From Lantana camara (lineage: Eukaryota > Streptophyta > Magnoliopsida > Lamiales > Verbenaceae): a DNA stretch of 64,000 bases. Position numbers and translations under genes: made by a program. The notes beneath the pieces were generated by a model that searched no databases, was not told the origin of the DNA, and saw only the letters and a list, made by a program, of their open reading frames with translations. Location: contig CM074858.1 of the NCBI GenBank assembly GCA_037501455.1, forward strand, positions 91,238,501-91,302,500. The letters are read 5' to 3'. Every line of letters starts with the position of its first letter. The stretch's first letter is position 1. Below, piece by piece: positions 22,137-35,067 of this stretch.

Positions 22137-25100
22137 TGTAACATCCCGATTTTTCGGCCGTAGATGTACGCCTTCACGAGTGAGCTAAATGCGCATTTAA
22201 ATTATTTATTTACGTGACTTATCTATTTATTCTATTAATTATGTGGTAATCTTGAATTATTTGAATTGATATTTGAAGTTTTACTTGAACCTTATAGGCA
22301 TTATTTGAACGTATTTGCTCTTTTTGCCTCTTTTTCAATCTATTTGCCTTCTTTTTCATTTTTGATTTTTGTGATTTCACGTTATGAATGAATTATATGT
22401 GTTATGAATGCATTTTTATATTCGTTTCATGTTTTTGTATTCGTTTGATACGGTTTTCGAACCGTTCTATTTGTTAGGGACTTGAGGGCCTAACTCGTTT
22501 TGGCGCACCTTGGGTTCCAGAAGGCATAACTCGAGATCGAAAATTCGGATTTGAGTTCCAAAAGTGGCATCGAACTTATAACAAAGAATGAAAGCTAGAG
22601 AACTTGGTCCTATATTTTTCTATGCCTTTTTAACCCCCGTATTTTTCCCAAAACACGACCTATGTGACAACTTTGCGACCCTCGCCCGTTTTGCTCATAA
22701 CCGGCCCGTTTCTTATCCGAATCAGCACGTTTTTGAACCCATTTGACCCTTATTCAACCCTTAATCTCTCTCCCCACCCCTTATCTCGGTTGAACCCAGG
22801 AAAAGAAAGAAAAAAGTAGAAAACGAGAGAGGAGAGGAGAAGGAAGAAAGAAGAGTAGCCACTATTCACATCTTGGGATTTTGATCTAGTTCGACCTCCG
22901 ATCTTCATCAAATTCGAAAGATAAGCTTAGAATTTGAACCTCCATCTCCTTATTTTTCTTTTAAATCTGATTTTGTTCATTTTCATGGATATTAGGGCCT
23001 GATTTACTTGTCTGAATGAATGGTTAGATTCTTTGCTCATTTGTTGAAAAAATCATGCCAAACTTGCTTTAAACTTTGAATTTATGAATGAATATGATCC
23101 TTTAACCTTCTAATATGATTACATGATCTGAAATTTTGTGAAAACTTGCTAAAAATTGGACCACCATTTATGAATTTAATTTCTTGAAATTGAAGATATA
23201 TGTTTGATTTGCCTCCTTGCTTTGCTATGTGGATTTTTGGTGTTTTGAGGAGTTTTTAGCTGAGCTTTAGCTGCCCATTTCTTGCTCTTTTGTTTCCCTT
23301 TTTTGTTATTGTTCTTGTGTAGCTTTGAAGACAGAGAAACAAGGCTAGAGATGCCATTTTTGCAACCTGCAACACTCGGTCGTGCCCACAACCGTAATAA
23401 GGTGTTTTGTGATTGCGCCCACGATCGGATTTTTGCTCAACTTCGATCTGAAGCTGATAAAAAGGCTGGGGAGGGTGGCGGTGGCACCTGCGACCACCTT
23501 TGGGCATGGCCGCGACCCCATTTGGAGCTATCATCGTGCTGCTGCTGCTGCTGCCACGTTTTGTTCGGCATTTTGTTAGTGTTTTGCTTGTTCTTCTTGC
23601 TTCTTTCTTACCTTATTTGCATTAGTAACTTGTTATATTATGTGTTACGTATTTTATTATGAATTTATTGGGTGAATTCGATGCTCTTATATGCAACATA
23701 TGACCTAATTTGCGATATATACCCTTCAACATGCTAGCATGCATCAATGTGCCCTCTTCTAGCCTTGTTTGATATTTGTTTGATTCTTTTATCGTATGCA
23801 TGCATGCCTAACATGTTTAATGATGTGTTATGCCCGTTATATGAATTTTTTATGGATTCGTTTAACGTGAAATATATGCGTTATGATTTAATATGATTCA
23901 ATATGAACTTATATGACATAGTTGATATCTCATTGCATTCTTTATGCATCATTTGCATCTATATGCATTTGAAATCGGCTAAGGTTGTCTTTCGTTGTTT
24001 GCTTTGTCCTTAAGTTCGTTCCGTGGGTGACGAGGAGGTCTCTTAGAGGTGTTTTGAGTTCGTTTCTTCCGGTATGATCGACAAGGTGAGGTTTCTTTCT
24101 TTTAGTTAAAACGACCTACAACCCTACTTGTACTTTAAGCCTGCATGCGACTTACGTATATATATATTTATGTAAATATGTGCTTGATTAGTTTTTTGTG
24201 GGAATTAGCCCATTTTATTATGAAATCGTTTGAAAAACACCTTTATATATACATAAACTATATTTTTGTTGGTTTGATTTAAAAAGGGTTGGTGTGTGTC
24301 TGTATATTTTGAAATAGCGAGATTTTGACTTTGAAATATAAGTCTTGAAAATTATGAAATTTCAAAAATTATGATTTATGACGTAGGAATTAGGCCCGGA
24401 GAAGTAGTATGTGATCTCGAGTCGGCCGTGGGGTCGCCGCGCTCTCTCATCAACATGACTCCACTTATGTAGAGAGATTCACCAACCTCGGGAGGTTGAA
24501 AGGAAGGCAATCTCTTGAGAACCGGCGGTTAACCCCCGTCGGAAAGTGGGTAGGATCCCCCGACTCAAAAGCTATGATGAGACAACGGGGTTGAGGAAGG
24601 CCTTCCTTATCCCCAACCGGAGAAGATGGACTAATTATGAATTTTGTATGTTTTCATTTTGATTATGATATGAAAGGAGTTAGGTGGGTTTGAAACTTCT
24701 TCTCGCCGAGTTATTTTGATTTTGATTATGTTCGTGGTTTGTAAAACGGGAGTGGATTTATAATTTCTAAAACTTGGTTAATTTGAGCTTTTGGCCCTAA
24801 AATCTTTTCTATATATTTAGTATCACGGGTTAAAATATTCTAGAATGCAAAAACCACACCCCGGTTCATGAACTCTTTAATTTCGAATATGTTATGCTCT
24901 TATGTATATGTACGTGTGCGTGTGTTAGCCCCATCATCAGTCATTAGGACTGACCTCTCATCGTTATTTCTTTTCCCCTTGTTTCTTTTGAGTTGCAGGT
25001 GTTCGTGGGGAGTTCGTACTAGGCGGCGGTCGCTTGTCGGGTCTAGGGTTTTTTAGTTAGTTTCATGTATCGATTTAGTTTATTCTGTTCTTTTGAACTT

Positions 25101-25414
25101 ATAGAATTTATGTATCTGCAAATATGAATTGAATTTGAGAATATGTATAAGAGGTATTTAAATTTGAATTTTGATACTTGTATATATTGTTATTCGATGA
25201 GCATGTACGTTTGATTGTTTGAATCCTTGAGCTTCCGCATGTGATATTTGTTTTGATTGTGCATTCTGACTTAGGGTCTAGACCGTCTAGTATAGGAGAG
25301 ATTTTGTTTGTCTCTCGTTAGCTGTAGTTTGGTACGTGTGTGGAGTTCCCGTTTCGTTACACATGTCGGGCTATGGTGCGGGGGATGTAGTGTTCTGCAC
25401 TCCGGGGTGCTACA
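22137..25414 (+). repeat. 3' LTR of element B
   Basis: It runs from TGTAACATCCCGATT to GGGGTGCTACA and lacks the internal duplication of the 5' LTR. Landmarks are a purine-rich island (22798-22856), GC-rich palindromic motifs (23379-23394, 23412-23427, 23480-23495), a TATGTATATG stretch before GTGTGCGTGTGT, the CAGTC..GACTG inverted repeat (24938-24952) and TGCGGGGGATGTAG near the end. Confidence 0.92.
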
Positions 25415-25419
25415 ATATC

Positions 25420-26100
25420 CATAAAGGTTGATGGGGTATTTGTTAAATTAAAAAGCACCACCACAAACTCGAAATTCCCATACCGAGTGTTGAATCTCGT
25501 CTTAGGAGTATTCTCTTCTGGATTCGTAGCTGGTAGTACCCTTGTCGAAGATCAAGCTTGGAGTAATCCTTTGATCCTTGTAGAAAATCGAAGAGCTCTT
25601 TAATATAAGCAAGAGGGTACTTGTTCTTAATTGTCATCCTATTTAGCTCGCGATAGTCGATGCACATTCTCAAGGTTCCATCTTTCTTCTTTATAAATAG
25701 AATCGGTGCACCCTACCGGCAAACAACTAGGTCAGATGTAACCACTCACAAGGAGTTCATCAAGTTGAGTTTTTAACTCTTTCAACTCGGTTGGAGCCAA
25801 TCGGTATGGAGATTTTGAATAAGGCTCTGCTCCCGGAAACAAGTCAATCACGAATTCAATTTCCCGTTCAGGTGGTGGAGAATCCAGAGTATCAGGAAAT
25901 ACACCAAGAAAATCCTTAACAACCTCGGTTTCCTCGATCTTAGCTTGATCCTTGGGCTTGTTAAGAAGATAAGTCAGAAAAACCGTAGCCCCTTCACGGA
26001 CCAATCTGTAAGCTTCTATAAAGGAAATAAGTGGTGGAGTTTTCAAGCCTTCACCAACAAACACTACCAAATCCAAACAAACCTTCTTATCAAAGCAAAC
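25420..26100 (-). pseudogene. Element A reverse transcriptase, N-terminal half, and spacer
   Basis: The upstream part (25732-26076) reads LGVFPDTLDSPPPEREIEF and APTELKELKTQLDELL, the conserved lead-in to gypsy RT. Then [20 protein letters not shown] and [13 protein letters not shown] (25443-25673) give the first RT motifs with a catalytic aspartate. Frameshifts and stops lie between these blocks. The fragment ends at the ATATC target duplication of element B and continues at 15987. Confidence 0.88.
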
Positions 26101-26396
26101 AACCTTAGCTCAGTGTAGAAAAAGCCAATCCATGCCCAAGATAGCCACATATCTCTCCATGGGCATCTCAATCAAATCTACTGGAAAAACATGACCCTCG
26201 ATGCTCATCGGAACATCCTTAAACACCCGGTTCGACTCTAAGCTCCCGCCAAGAGGAGAACTAATTACAAAGCACGAAGAGGTAAAGCAGCAAGCAAAGG
26301 TAAAGAAGAAACTGAGCCATGAGAAAGAAAATAGTGGGTAACACCCAGATCAAATAATGCATAAATGTATATACCATGAATGTATATAGTACCTTC
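26101..26396 (-). pseudogene. Element A protease fragment
   Basis: Next to the solo LTR, the minus strand encodes IYALFDLGVTHYFLSHG, a decayed form of the FDxGATHSF active-site motif of retroviral-type aspartic proteases. A second block in another frame, VAILGMDWL, is the typical C-terminal motif of this protease. The start of the domain lies beyond the inserted LTR. Confidence 0.8.
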
Positions 26397-28675
26397 TATT
26401 AGGAATAGTGCCCTAGAAAGCCGATTAGTCATAATCCGTTTTGGGACTTTCCTGGTATCACAGACAATCTTTGAATAATATACGATTGATTAATATCATA
26501 GGCAAACACTTCTTTATATGCTCTTGTTTGGTATGCGTTTACTTTAGCTGTGCATGTATGAGAACTCCCCTAATCCTGATGACTTTAGGACTCTACCATT
26601 TAGGTGAAATGGTTCATGAAACGAGCCCTATATCACATAAGTCATGATTAGTAAAATTCTCCAAGCCGATGAGTCCTACAGACAGTGGGAGTGTCAACCT
26701 GACTCCTCTAAGGCTTGCTTGTGGGATCACGCCCTTAAGAAGGACCACCTTGTTTCATGGAGGTGCAAAGTGTATAGTTGATACATGCGTGATACATGAG
26801 GGTGCTTACTTTAATAAGTAAGTTCACTGAGATGCCCCGTCTGAGAAGATTCCTAAATGGGAAAGGAAGTTTCTATTTCAGGAAATGGAAACTTCCAGAT
26901 TAGGAAATATCTCACGAGTCATTGATGTGATAAATTGATCCTTAAGACTTGAGGTTCCTTGTCACTTTATGAGTTAACTCTGTAGTCTTAGGTATAAGCT
27001 TTAAAGGGTGTCGCCTTAGACAACTGATTCAAGGCTTATGCTGGGGCTGCACAAGTGATTCATGAAAGTGAATAAGAATCAAGAAAGGACCTACACTTGC
27101 ATTTGCAAGGTGATCTCTTATTGTGTAAGTCATTCATATGCCATATGGAGTCCTCGGCCAAGGCAGTAGATCAAGACATCAAGAAAAGGGTTTCTTGGAT
27201 TGAGATCAAATGGATATGAAATGCACTTAGCTTTAAGACCGGATTATTAGGGTTCTAATTATTCCCTTACCCTAGATCTTGGTTAAGAGATAGTAAGTAG
27301 GAGGATTGTATCTCACATGAATCAATGACTTAAAGGTTCTATCGAATCCGAACATTCCAATTCAGCTAGGGGTTAAACACCTGTTGCTAGACTATGGTCG
27401 TTTAATCTGTGGACTGATTAATTAATTAGTGAATTAATTAATTAGGGTCACTACTAATTGAATTGAGAACCTAGAGGGTCACACACAACAACTAGGTTAC
27501 ATGAGTTGAGGCTTTAAAATGATTAAACGAGTTAATCGGGCCAAAGGGTTCCACACGTGTGAAACCACACGTGAGGGTCATGTGCGTGACACGTGTCCTT
27601 CATGGACACGTGTGCATGTGCGTGAATATTTATTTGGTGATTAAATAATTAATGTGTTAATTATTTAATAGACTTTGGTTTAATTTTGAATTAAAAAGAA
27701 AGTCTAATTTTGGAGAAAATAATCTAGTTAATTAATTATGAATTAATTAATTAGATGAAATAAGTTATTTATTTTAAATAAATGAAGTATAAAATTATCC
27801 AAAAATAGTTTGGATATTTTAGCTCTCTTGAAAGTTGATTTGAATTTGAATTCAAAGTCAAAGTCAAATTACTTGATGATCAAGTAATAGGAGAGAGAGA
27901 GGGACCAAAATCCTAGCCCATAAAGGACTAGGAATTTCGGCACTCCCTTCTCTATAAATAGGAGAGCTCGAGCTCCTTATGGAGCTAATTGGAAATTCTT
28001 TTGGTTCATGTGTTGAACACCTTCCTTTCTCCAAGATCAAATAAACCCTAGGTTAAGCCTAAACACTAACTAGAGAACTAGCATCCTTACTAGTTAGATT
28101 GTGATCAAGTTGGTGGACTATCTCTAGAGAGCTTCAAGTTAGAAGTTTTGAAGATTCGAGCTTTACCAAAAAGTGGGGATCAAGCAAAACGATCAGAAGG
28201 GATGATGAAACGATTCTGAACCCAACATGAAACGAGTGAAAAAATCGAACTAAAGAAGATGGCAAAAACCGTTCGTCCATATCCTGAAGGATGAATTTTT
28301 TCACGAGGGTTTTGTGACTGGCAATTTTCTACTTTCGCAAAACTGGTTTTCGAAGGGAGTTTCAATCATGCTTTTCTCGTTTCATGTTTCTTTCTTTATG
28401 TTATATTGTTAAGAACTTCCCTAACATGATTTGAATCTAGGTTGGTGTGGATTGTTATCCCTATAATGGATTCTGAAGTAGAAAGAGACTTTCGAGGAAC
28501 GGGTTGCCATTACCGCATGAAGCACATTTGAGGGCGGCTCAAAACGTGTCAAGAAAGCTACTACCCAAGTGAGTTTCTTGATCTCTACGGATTTGGATTC
28601 ACGATTGCGAGTTCAAGATCCTTTTGTTGGAAAAATTTTAAATTTCCGCTGCTTTCTGATTCCTGTTTTCCAACA
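26397..28675 (+). mobile_element. Solo Ty1/copia LTR inside element A
   Basis: It runs from TATTAGGAATAGTGCCC (first G mutated from TGTTAGG) to TTTTCCAACA, 2279 bp, matching the complete LTR at 56460-58734 in length and sequence. Neither flank has a primer site or purine tract, so it is a solo LTR. The 5-bp flanks CCTTC and CGGCT do not match, so no target duplication is visible. It carries four CACGTG boxes at 27554-27612 and TATAAATA at 27953-27960. It separates A's gag from its protease. Confidence 0.92.
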
Positions 28676-28761
28676 CGGCTTTGGGATCAATATCGGCGTC
28701 TTGATCTTCCCCTTCAATAGCATATGCACGGGCTCGTATCAATGGCCTTTGGCCCTCTTTG

Positions 28762-29769
28762 TTATGCTCCCGGTGGAGGCTCCGGACAAGTGTTGATCTT
28801 GTGGTCCACTTTGCCACACCTCAAAAATAAACCCAATCGACATCGATTATTACGATAGGTATGGGAAGGATGTCCACAATAAGTACAACTGGGTCTCTCA
28901 TGTTGTTGTGGTGGAGCCGATAGTGCTGAAGTTTTCCCCGTGGATTTTTGCTTCTTGTCATTACCCTTGGGAGCTTGGATTTGTTGAAACGTGGGCCTTT
29001 TTCCCACTCCCGATCCCGAACTAGCATGAAAGGTCCTTGATTTGCTCTTTAAGATCTTAGCCTCGGCTTTCAAGGCTTTGTTCATGGCCTTTGCCCAAGT
29101 CCTCACATTAGAAACCCCAATCACATCTTTACTTTCATACCGGAGGCCATCCACAAATTGCAAGGCTTTAAGTTTCTCATCCCCGGCAGCATGAGAGGCA
29201 TAAGGGGCCAACCTATTGAATTCCAAAACATACTCATTCACGGTTCTCCCCGCTTGCTTTAAGTTCAGAAATTCCCTAAGTCTTCTTGTCCTCGCTGATG
29301 GTGGTATGTAATTATTCTTGAATTCTCTCACAAATATTTCCCAAGTCAAATCATCCCCATTAGCTTGAATTTAGATTCTCGCGGTATTCCACCAATTCCA
29401 GGCCTCTCCCTAGAGTTGAAATATAGAGAGGTCAACCATCTCTTATGGGCTACACTGCCACACCCGAAATATGTCTTTTATCTTCGCAGGCCAATCCTCG
29501 ACTTGAACATCGTTACCACCATGGAACTGTGGTGGATGATAAGAACAAAAATCCCTCTGAGCTTGGGATAACCCCCCTTCTTGAGCCGGGGCAGGAGCGG
29601 AAGGTGGTGGCGGCAGTGGATTCTCGCGGAGCCTTCTCTCGACATAATTCATTACCGCTTCCATAAAATTTTTGGGAGTAGCTTGTTGATTTCTCCCTTG
29701 AGGAGTAGGAGAGCGGTCACGGCGAAGGTGGTGACCCGGAGAATGATCATGGTCTCTTCGAGAAGGCAT
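28762..29769 (-). pseudogene. Element A gag
   Basis: A single frame starts with MPSRRDHDHSPGHH and includes YHPPQFHGGNDVQVEDW and DLTWEIFVREFKNNYIP, then LREFLNLKQAGRTVNEY, the classic Ty3/gypsy capsid region. Two zinc-knuckle motifs follow: CTYCGHPSHTYRNNRC and FLRCGKVDHKINTC, the latter with its first cysteine changed to phenylalanine. Three in-frame stops (29443-29445, 29410-29412, 29371-29373) interrupt it without shifting the frame. The frame stops at 28762 and protease sequence follows after the solo LTR. Confidence 0.9.
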
Positions 29770-29956
29770 TCTGAAAATCAAACACTGAAAATGCATGTTT
29801 GATCAATTTACGACCATGAAAGCAAAGGATGCAACACTTAGATAGTTCACATAAACAAGAAGTTAGCAAGTAAATGCAAGAACACGTTGACAAGTTACCC
29901 CTAAGCCGTACGACCTAAACAGACTCGATGCTAGAACTCAGGTTTTGCAACCTGGA

Positions 29957-29968
29957 GCTTTGATACCA
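29957..29968 (-). other. Primer binding site of element A
   Basis: On the minus strand TGGTATCAAAGC lies ten bases inside the LTR end, one base different from the initiator tRNA-Met complement. Confidence 0.85.
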
Positions 29969-29978
29969 CTTTAGAATA

Positions 29979-32613
29979 TGACAACCGGGTGTGGGTCACC
30001 ACATCCCCCGCACTAAGACCAAACTCATATACGAATATAGTCCGCATATAAGTCCAATCATAGCGAACGGAGACACGACACCGACCCTGGCAAGGCGGGA
30101 CTAACCTTGTACCAACAAATTAGATATCTAACAGAAAAATAAACTGGAGTTTAAACAAGAATTCAGAATAGATACTCATATCCAATCATTCAAAGTGTTT
30201 CAACCACCAAGTCTTATTTACAATAACTACAAGATACGAGTACTCAATCTCAGGGTAATACAATTCAAAATAAATGCATAAGTGTGTGGTACAGGTCATG
30301 CGTGTAACTTAGTTAGACTTGAAAATACAATAAACAATGCAGTTTCCCACCTAGGTATGCCAAAGAGCACCTGAGTGACAAAGAAGGGAGGGGTCACTCT
30401 CTACAAGACAGAGTGAATGGCATAAATAATATATATAAAGCAATAAAGATCATGCAAACCATAATTCCATACAAGGTTTTCAAAGAGACAAGTCAAACAT
30501 GGGATATCAACGTATTACAACTATCAAGTTTAAATGAAGACAAGTGATCAGTGGCTCGGCGAGTGAGCATTCTCCAACCTTACTCCTTTAGTGTACAAGG
30601 TAAATTGTTAAGTGATCTTGCAAGAATAAGGTATATCTTGATACAGGATTCAGTTCAGGTGCACAAACACTCCTTTTTCCTCCGGGTTGGTGGTTCAGGT
30701 AGCTAACCCTTACCACTCAGGACAGCGTGATCAATGGGTACATGAATCCCAATGATCGGAGTCCCTTCGATTCACCAACCTCCTGGTGAACGTCCGGGTA
30801 GACCGAGTTTGGTTGGGACTTATTGAAGAGATAGTCGTCAGGCCATGCTTTCCCGATTTTTTTAATACACAAGTCCCTGGACCCCAGGAAGTGTAAGATT
30901 CTCGCCAAAACAGTACAGGAATAGGTTTTTGAAAACATTTGATCATTTGAAATCAAAATATATTTATAAATAGATTTTCGGCCAAATCAACATGTAAGAA
31001 GGTTGTGGGGTTTATATTATATTACCTAACAAGCTCACCTGGACCAAAGCAAAAGAAAGTAAAACAGACTCCCCGGACCCTACACGGATGGCTCGTCGTC
31101 CTTCTGAGAACCCTCTGGAGAAGAAAAAATAGGATACTAGTGAGGCTTGACTCATAATGAACTAAGTACGATGCACAACAATAGAATAAGAATAAAATGA
31201 TATGATTATGAAGTAAAGTTATATCATGATCAAGTTCTTGCGTACAATTAATGTTCCACGCATGCGTTAACAAGAATTTAGTTATGATAATGTCCTATAA
31301 GTTTTAATCAGGTATTTAAGGAAGCAACGGAAAGTAATTAAAGCATAAAATAAAGTAGAAACAACTAAGCTAAAAACAGGGAAGGCTTCGCGCGCCCCCT
31401 CCCCCCCCGAAAAACAAGTAAAACACGTCGTGGGTGCGGCGGGCTGGCAAAAGCTCCCATTGGACTAACTTCGAGGCCTGCCAGAAAACGTCGCAGGTGC
31501 GATGGGGATCCAGTAGCATTTACTGACATGATGTCGCTGTCGTGCCTGGTTTTCAGTTAAAAAGCATCGCGGGCGCGATGGACATCCAGAAGCCAAAACA
31601 GTACTAGTGTCGTGGCCGCGCCAGAAAATAGTTCAAAAAGTGTTGCGGCCGCGACACTATTACAGCAGCCCAGAAACGAAAAGAGCAGAATAGGGGTTGG
31701 TGAAAAATCCATCCCCAACATAAAACCACACGTTCCAAAGGCAAGAAATCAATAAGGATACAAATACACATATCATATAATCACTGAGGCATCAAAAGAA
31801 CCAATAATACATGCTTTAATCCAAACAAAATTCACCAAGAAACCCTTAAAATGTCAAGTGATCAAATATGCTTCCAACTTCATAAACTCATGTTATATGC
31901 GCATGAAACTAGTCAAAAATAATCACATGAACTTCATATAAATACAAAGCATTCATATAATCACAAAGCCCTAACAAAGTCTCAAGAAATTCCAACAAAT
32001 ATCTATATACACCAACCTTAAATTTTAAGAAAAAAAGGGGAAGGAAGAAGTGAAGGTCTTGAGCTTGATTCTTGAAGGAAATTGACGAAAAATCTTGGTC
32101 TCTTACTTACTTGGATCGACCGAAAGAGAGGGAGAGATGGAGGAGCTTGTTGTCTCTTGTTCTTGTGCAAGAAGTGAAGAAATGTGCAAGTGTGTGTATG
32201 TATGTGTGTTGATCGTGTAATGTAGGTGAAGAAGGAGGGAAAATTGAACTCAAGCCCTTGACAAATTCAAAGTCATGCAATGTGGTACTCAATTTAAGAA
32301 TGTTACAAATCAGTCCTTATCAAATTATCAATTAAGTCCATGAAGTATGTAAAGTTGCAATTAAGAGCAACTACGCATAAAATTCTCAAAGTTACGAATA
32401 ATTAAATACTTATTCATGCTTGGGAAAATTAAACATATAATCCACGTAAATAAATTCACGAAAGAAGGAATTAGAAATCAAAATTACACAAGAATTCAAG
32501 TTAAATAAAGTAAATTGCGCAAATAACGCAACGAAAAAGAATTAAATAATCCTAAATTTCAAAACTCACACGCGTGGCGCGCGTACCTGTACGGCCGAGA
32601 AGTCGGGGTGTCA
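29979..32613 (-). repeat. 5' LTR of element A
   Basis: On the minus strand it starts TGACACCCCGAC at 32613 and ends GGTTGTCA at 29979, giving inverted TGACA/TGTCA ends, 2635 bp. The GC-rich palindrome array is present at about 31386-31665 but more decayed than in the left LTR, with many CG to TG or CA changes. Right flanking DNA (32614 onward) resumes unit 2. Confidence 0.92.
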
Positions 32614-32972
32614 TACTTTTTATCCTAATTTTTTTTTCTTTTGTAATTCAGTTCATAATCTTTTGCTATTCGTCCCATAATATATTTTTGTTGCAATTTT
32701 CTGATAGAATTTTTATTCATGTTTATGTATTACTTATAGAAAATTTTAATTTGAAAGGGGATTTGCGATTTTCTGTTCTAAGTTTATGTTTTTATTTTAG
32801 TTTCAGGTTTGAATCTTTTTATTGTTGGCCTTTTGGTGTATTTCATGAATTTTTCAATGTAAATATTAGTTGGTCATGAATGGATGAGGGGGTCTCGGTA
32901 ATAATGAGGGAGCCGGAAAATAACCCTACGAGACATATTGTTCCAGCTTTTTTTTTTTTTTTTTTTTTTTTT

Positions 32973-35067
32973 CAAACCGGGCCAAAGCGACCCGTCGGGT
33001 TTTTACCGAGGCCCCGACCTCAATTTATTAAAACCTCTCAAATGGGAAAAATAGAAAATTACACCGGTACATAGAATGATGATCCGAAAAGAATACAAAC
33101 TGGAACCCACTTTTGGGCCCAAGAAATAAACAAGTACATAGTTCAAAAATAATAATAATAATAAAGGAGTAACACCACACAGCCCACGCGACCAACCTGC
33201 TCTTGGCCGTTATGCAGTTGACAAAGCCCAAAGCAGTGCTGGCCCATATCATAAGATGTTGGCCCTACTAAACTATCAGATCCAGCAACGAGAAAGCCCA
33301 CAGCTGCAACAACTTAGCCCAGAAAATTATGAAACAATGTTCATGGCATTGTGAAAAACAGGCCCACATGTCAGTCCTCAAGTCAGGCCCATCTAATATA
33401 TTTACAACTAAGCCCACCATATGTACCCCAACGCACCACAAAGCCCACCCAATTAAACAACACATATCTAATCCAAACCCCCCTACAGATCCCTTTAAGC
33501 GCATTCGCGAAATATATGTTCTCACACACTGCCGTACGAAAAAGCTATCCCAGCAGCACTAAACCTGACCACAGCAGACCCAAAAATCAGCAAAACAGCA
33601 TAAATATTACAGAAGCTAACTCCAAAAAATCCACAAAGCCACCCAAGAAATTTAAAAAAACCCACAGAATGACCACAGCAATAACAAAACGACTGCAACA
33701 GCCATAAACCCGCTCGGAAACACCACGAACAGCAACATGAGGGAAGAAAATTGCTTCCCTATCCTTCGACACATCCCGAGCAACACATCTTAACCCGATA
33801 GAGATTGACCTCTCCTCAATCCTAATCATCGGAGTGTCACATTGATGGTTCTCCCGGGGGGGTGCGCAAAGCACTTGAAAGACCGTGTTGCAAGAGGTAC
33901 CAGCAGAAAATAGGGGGAGGGAAAAAGCGTAAGACCCGCATTATATGAGCATTCCTCGGCATGACGGCAATATAGTAAGGGTATGAATTGAAAACCAGTG
34001 GCAAAGATAGGTTGGGACACTCATTTTCGTAGACCACTCCCTCACTTGCAGTTTTCTTTCCGCTCTTGAAAAACACACATCCTCACCCGTCAATTCCTTT
34101 CTCAACAACCCGAAGGGCTGCCCATGCAAGCAGTACGTTTCTCGGCACAAAACATCATCGAAAGAAACCCTTGAACATGGGATTTTGAACTTGACAAAAA
34201 GAAGAAACAAGCCCGTTTCACCACTGCTAAAATAGATCATCAACAGGCTGTTAGAATAGCATTCCTCGGCGTGACGGCTATATAGTGAGGATACGGATTG
34301 AAAATTATGAAGCTAAACCGGATAGCGCACTCAATATAGGGGCCACTCCCTCACCATCATGTTTATTCCCACTCGGAGAAAAGACACACAAACTCACCAT
34401 CTTAGCCATCGAAGAATTAAGAAATCCATTGATCAACTCAACGGTCTCATACCAATCTCCCTTACGGTCCTTGAAAGGAATGAAATCCATCAAGATTTTA
34501 AGCCAAAGATAAAGACCCAAGCCCTTTTCACCAACCGCAAACGCCGATCACGAACAGGCTGTGTTGAAAAAGTCTCAAAGCAACTGTGCGAGAAATGAAT
34601 TTTAGGCTGCACAAGGCCCGAGCAACTTTACCGAGATCATCATCCCCCCATCCAAGAGAGGTTTCAACTCCCGGCGTTATCGTCTCACAGGAACCGTGAA
34701 TCCAAAACCCATTCCTCTCATCTGCAACAACCACAGCTGAAACTGGAGAGAGGATGTTAATTTGAAAACAGAAAGTCCCAAGGGAGGATTCTGTAATGAA
34801 CAGAAACCACCAAGGGAACTCTCTGTAATGGAAATATGCTAACCCTTTGGAAACCAATTCTAGCAAACCTGCAGCAAAAACTCATCCGAACAAACAATAT
34901 CCAACAACCCCACCACGACAAGAAGGAAATATGCCATATAACCACAACAAACACAGCACTACAACCTGCTAAACAACAGACAAGACGATTCGCAAGCAGC
35001 ATGCACATACATAGACACAACCGAAACAAGATAACAAGCAAAAACCCATCAACGACAGAGCCAGCAA
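32973..35067 (-). other. 3' UTR of LINE F with a degenerate tandem repeat
   Basis: No coding region is supported. A block of about 305 bp occurs twice, approximately 33946-34252 and 34257-34565: both begin with GCATTCCTCGG and have GAATTGAAAA or GGATTGAAAA soon after, and both end near AACAGGCTGT. The 3' end reads, on the minus strand, GGCCTCGGTAAAAACCCGAC before the tail, a phrase common at plant LINE ends. Confidence 0.6.

Larger units (their letters stand above)
15988..25414 (+). mobile_element. Element B: gag-only Ty3/gypsy-related LTR retrotransposon
   Basis: The element is complete, with a perfect 5-bp target duplication ATATC (15983-15987 and 25415-25419). It has a 5' LTR of 5138 bp, an internal part of about 1 kb with a primer site, a decayed gag start and a purine tract, and a 3' LTR of 3278 bp. 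There is no protease, RT or integrase. LTR starts (TGTAACATCCCGA) resemble those of A, so machinery of that kind could have moved it in trans. It resembles the gag-only, long-LTR (TR-GAG) class of plant elements. Confidence 0.93.
11089..32613 (-). mobile_element. Element A: Ty3/gypsy retrotransposon of chromovirus (Tekay-like) type, with nested insertions
   Basis: Read on the minus strand: 5' LTR (29979-32613), primer site, gag, protease, reverse transcriptase, RNase H, integrase with a chromodomain-like tail, purine tract, 3' LTR (11089-13578). The domain order RT-RNase H-integrase defines Ty3/gypsy. Two later elements split it: B within RT and a solo copia LTR between gag and protease. Without them it is about 9.8 kb. 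All coding parts are broken by stops or frameshifts, so it is dead. The left end of its 3' LTR has been deleted together with flanking DNA. Confidence 0.93.
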
